Part shown: positions 57,383 through 60,300 of the stretch, piece after piece
How positions within the stretch are numbered: position 1 is the first letter of the stretch
Layout: the number at the start of each line of letters is the position of its first letter
Assembly: GCA_031761405.1 (NCBI GenBank)
Contig: JASEVX010000007.1
Span: 42,077,487 to 42,141,486, forward strand
Length of the DNA: 64,000 bases
From: Serripes groenlandicus
Lineage: Eukaryota; Mollusca; Bivalvia; Cardiida; Cardiidae
Reading direction: 5' to 3'
The notes under the pieces: generated by a model
Told to the model about the DNA's origin: nothing
Database searches by the model: none
Seen by the model: the letters and a program-made list of their open reading frames with translations, nothing else
Translations under genes and position numbers: made by a program

Positions 57383-60300
57383 CCATGCATTATGCAAGAA
57401 AGAATTCGCCAGGCGAAATTTCTAGTGCATCTTATACACATTAACAATGAATTTAAACTCAATATCATATATTCAATGCATTCTGGTAAGGTATACACTC
57501 ATTTCTATGTAAATAAAGGTTTGTTTTTTTATCGAGCTATTTGAGTGTAGATCAGCATGGAAGCGGATGTATTTGGCGTAATTTGACATTGGGTACAGAT
57601 TGTCACTCAGTAAACATCAAACGGGATGGATAGTGAACAGCTATTTCGGTGCTAAAGAATGATAATGAATCTCAATGTTTAATCTTACAGACAGATGATC
57701 TGTTTATTTCCAATCTCATTGAAACCAGACATAAACTTCGCTCGCTCGCATATATATCTGATGACTTCCCTATACAGGGTCCCATTCGATCAACCTTACT
57801 TACCGCTAAGTAAGACTTAAATACTTAAAAGCAAATTTCATCATTTTGTTTCCCTAATAGTTTGTAAAGTATGAATGGCGGAATGTATTTAAGAAGAATA
57901 TGACTTAGTTGACATAAATAATTACCTTGGTGACAAACAATTCTTTTTCGTGCTAAGTAAAACTTAAATACTTAAAAGCAAATTTCATCATTTTGTTTCC
58001 CTAATAGTTTGTAAAGTATGAATGGCGGAATGTATTTAAAAAGAATATGACTAAGTTGATATAAATAATTACCTTGCTGACAAACAATTCTTTTTAAGAA
58101 ATGAAATCGTTTGGCATTTTAATTAGGAAAACATAAATCATGAAAAATGCTTTTTTAAGTATTTTTAAAGTATTGCTAAACGTTAAGTAAGTTTGGTAGA
58201 ATTAGACCCAGATTGGATTAGATTGATCTTTGCATCAGCCAATCAAATTGTCGCTTACAAATTCTTACCTTTAAACGAGATAGAGAAGCGGTGATTGTCG
58301 AGTTTTCCGATTGTAAAGAACTGAGCATTAGTTGTATCGCACGATTTATTTGGACACAACACACCGAGCACGTACACATGATTATTTAAGTATTTGAGGT
58401 CAATTCGAGACGACCTTGTATGCGGTGTAGTCAGATCCAACATACTTGTACGTACAGCAATGTCAGTTTGTATGATATTAATGAAATTGGTTTATTTCAT
58501 AACTCACACTATAGAGACATGTAGAGGTTGGTTGAATACAGAGAACATGGTGAAAATTTATTGGAAATAATACACTACTACACGTATTTCTCAGTGAACG
58601 TTGAAAAAACATGTAATCAATTGTTTTATTTCATTTGTTTGCAGGTTGTGACGATGTTGGTGATCATTCTGGCCACGTTTGGAGTTTGTTGGCTCCCATT
58701 ACAAGTCATGATACTGTACTCTGAGCTTAAGGCTCATACAACAATGGTGCGTATCATTTAAACAAATAATTCGAAATCCAACTTTTGCCAACAGAAAAGA
58801 TCCGGATTAGCCTGCGAAATTGCGCAATCATCACTTCTCTGTTTGCAATATTGTTGTACAAAGCAGCCTGGAATCAACTGAAAATCCTCTTGAAAAGATA
58901 CAACTGAACTCTGATCCAATGCACTCTTACGCCCTTTGAATTTGTCCATCTTACAGGTGCATTTTGACATTTATGCAGAAGACGCATGTTTGAAAACTTT
59001 GTGATCGAAGATGAAATTGCATTGTTTTCCTTTTGCTAACATATATCACCTCTATTCAATAGTTATACTTTCCATGACAGATAATTTCATTATTTTACCA
59101 ATATGTCATCATATTCGTGTGCTGCATATTTGTTTTATGTGTGAAAAATTCAACGTGGGGCCAGTAACGGGATGCAATAAGACACCATTTAACTGGCAGA
59201 GGCTTCATTCCTAGCAACAGTGATCATACAGATCTGGTTTGTATGAAACACTAATTCTTTTGCAGTATTCTTTAACGTCCAGGAAACGTCGATATATAAT
59301 TGAAATACATGTACTGTTGAAATCAGCGTGAAGCACCATTTAAGCTAACAAATTAAACACATTTATAAATATGTATACTTAGGGAAATATACACTTTAAC
59401 TATACGTGCCAATAACTAGATATAATTTGGTTTTACTTATGAAATGGTCATGTTACTGGTCCATGATATTACGAACGTTGAATACCAAAAACGGATTTCA
59501 AACGCAAAATTTATACAAAATTATAATAAAATATTGAAATGCTAATTTGACTCTACATCTAACATTCTTACAAATGTACTCATATATGTCTAGAGTTAAC
59601 CCTTTCCCTCATATAGACGCTTTCTGACGCCTCTGCAGCAGACGGCTTTTTGAAAACATTGTGGCAAAAGAAGAAATTGCACGTTTAAGTCATAAATTAT
59701 CCATTCCATTATAGAGAATTTTTTTTTTTGACAAAATAGGTTCAAAGTCGTCTGCTGCAGAATTGTTTTATGTGGGAAAGGGTTAATTGGCGTATTATCT
59801 TGAATGATGATAACAAAGATATGTTCTATATTAATGTGATCTTTGATTTCGTCTTCACTAACATTGGTTATTTAATTCAACGGAGTTGTGACTGTGTCTA
59901 GAGGTCATAAGGTACGTCAGGAGATTACGTAAAGTGGAAGTTTGAACCCGATTCAATGACATATTTTCTAGACAGCTTTTCTCTAAAAAATGAAGCTTAA
60001 ACATTACGTTTGTGATATGAGACAGTCAGACGACCAAATAACCAAGCCATAGACGCCTGTCAATTACGACGTTGGCACATCCCCCAAATGTTGGTCACGC
60101 ACTGCACTGCATTTAGTGCGTGTCATTTAGTGGAAATCGGCTCTGACGTTACACAGTAATCCCACGTGCCATTTGTTACGCATAATTTATGAACACGAAA
60201 TGAAGGAAACTTGGAGTGATGATGTGCAGATTAGGCGTAATATGTTCGTGGCCTTGGTTAAATCGCACGCTTTTGTCAATACAAGTTGGCCGTAGGTTTC

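Larger units (their letters stand above)
50583..58644 (+). other. GPCR intron 2 (about 8.1 kb, phase 0)
   Basis: Runs from donor gtgaga to acceptor tcatttgtttgcag. It separates ICL3 from TM6 between K281 and V282. It carries a TATTG microsatellite, family C SINEs, family E SINEs, the 43 bp satellite, family H fold-back elements, a long G run and a family F element. Confidence 0.9.

Noticed and set aside
57280..57498. A 72-codon - strand ORF with a proline run
   Set aside because: The prolines are the reverse complement of the poly-G tract. No other coding evidence.
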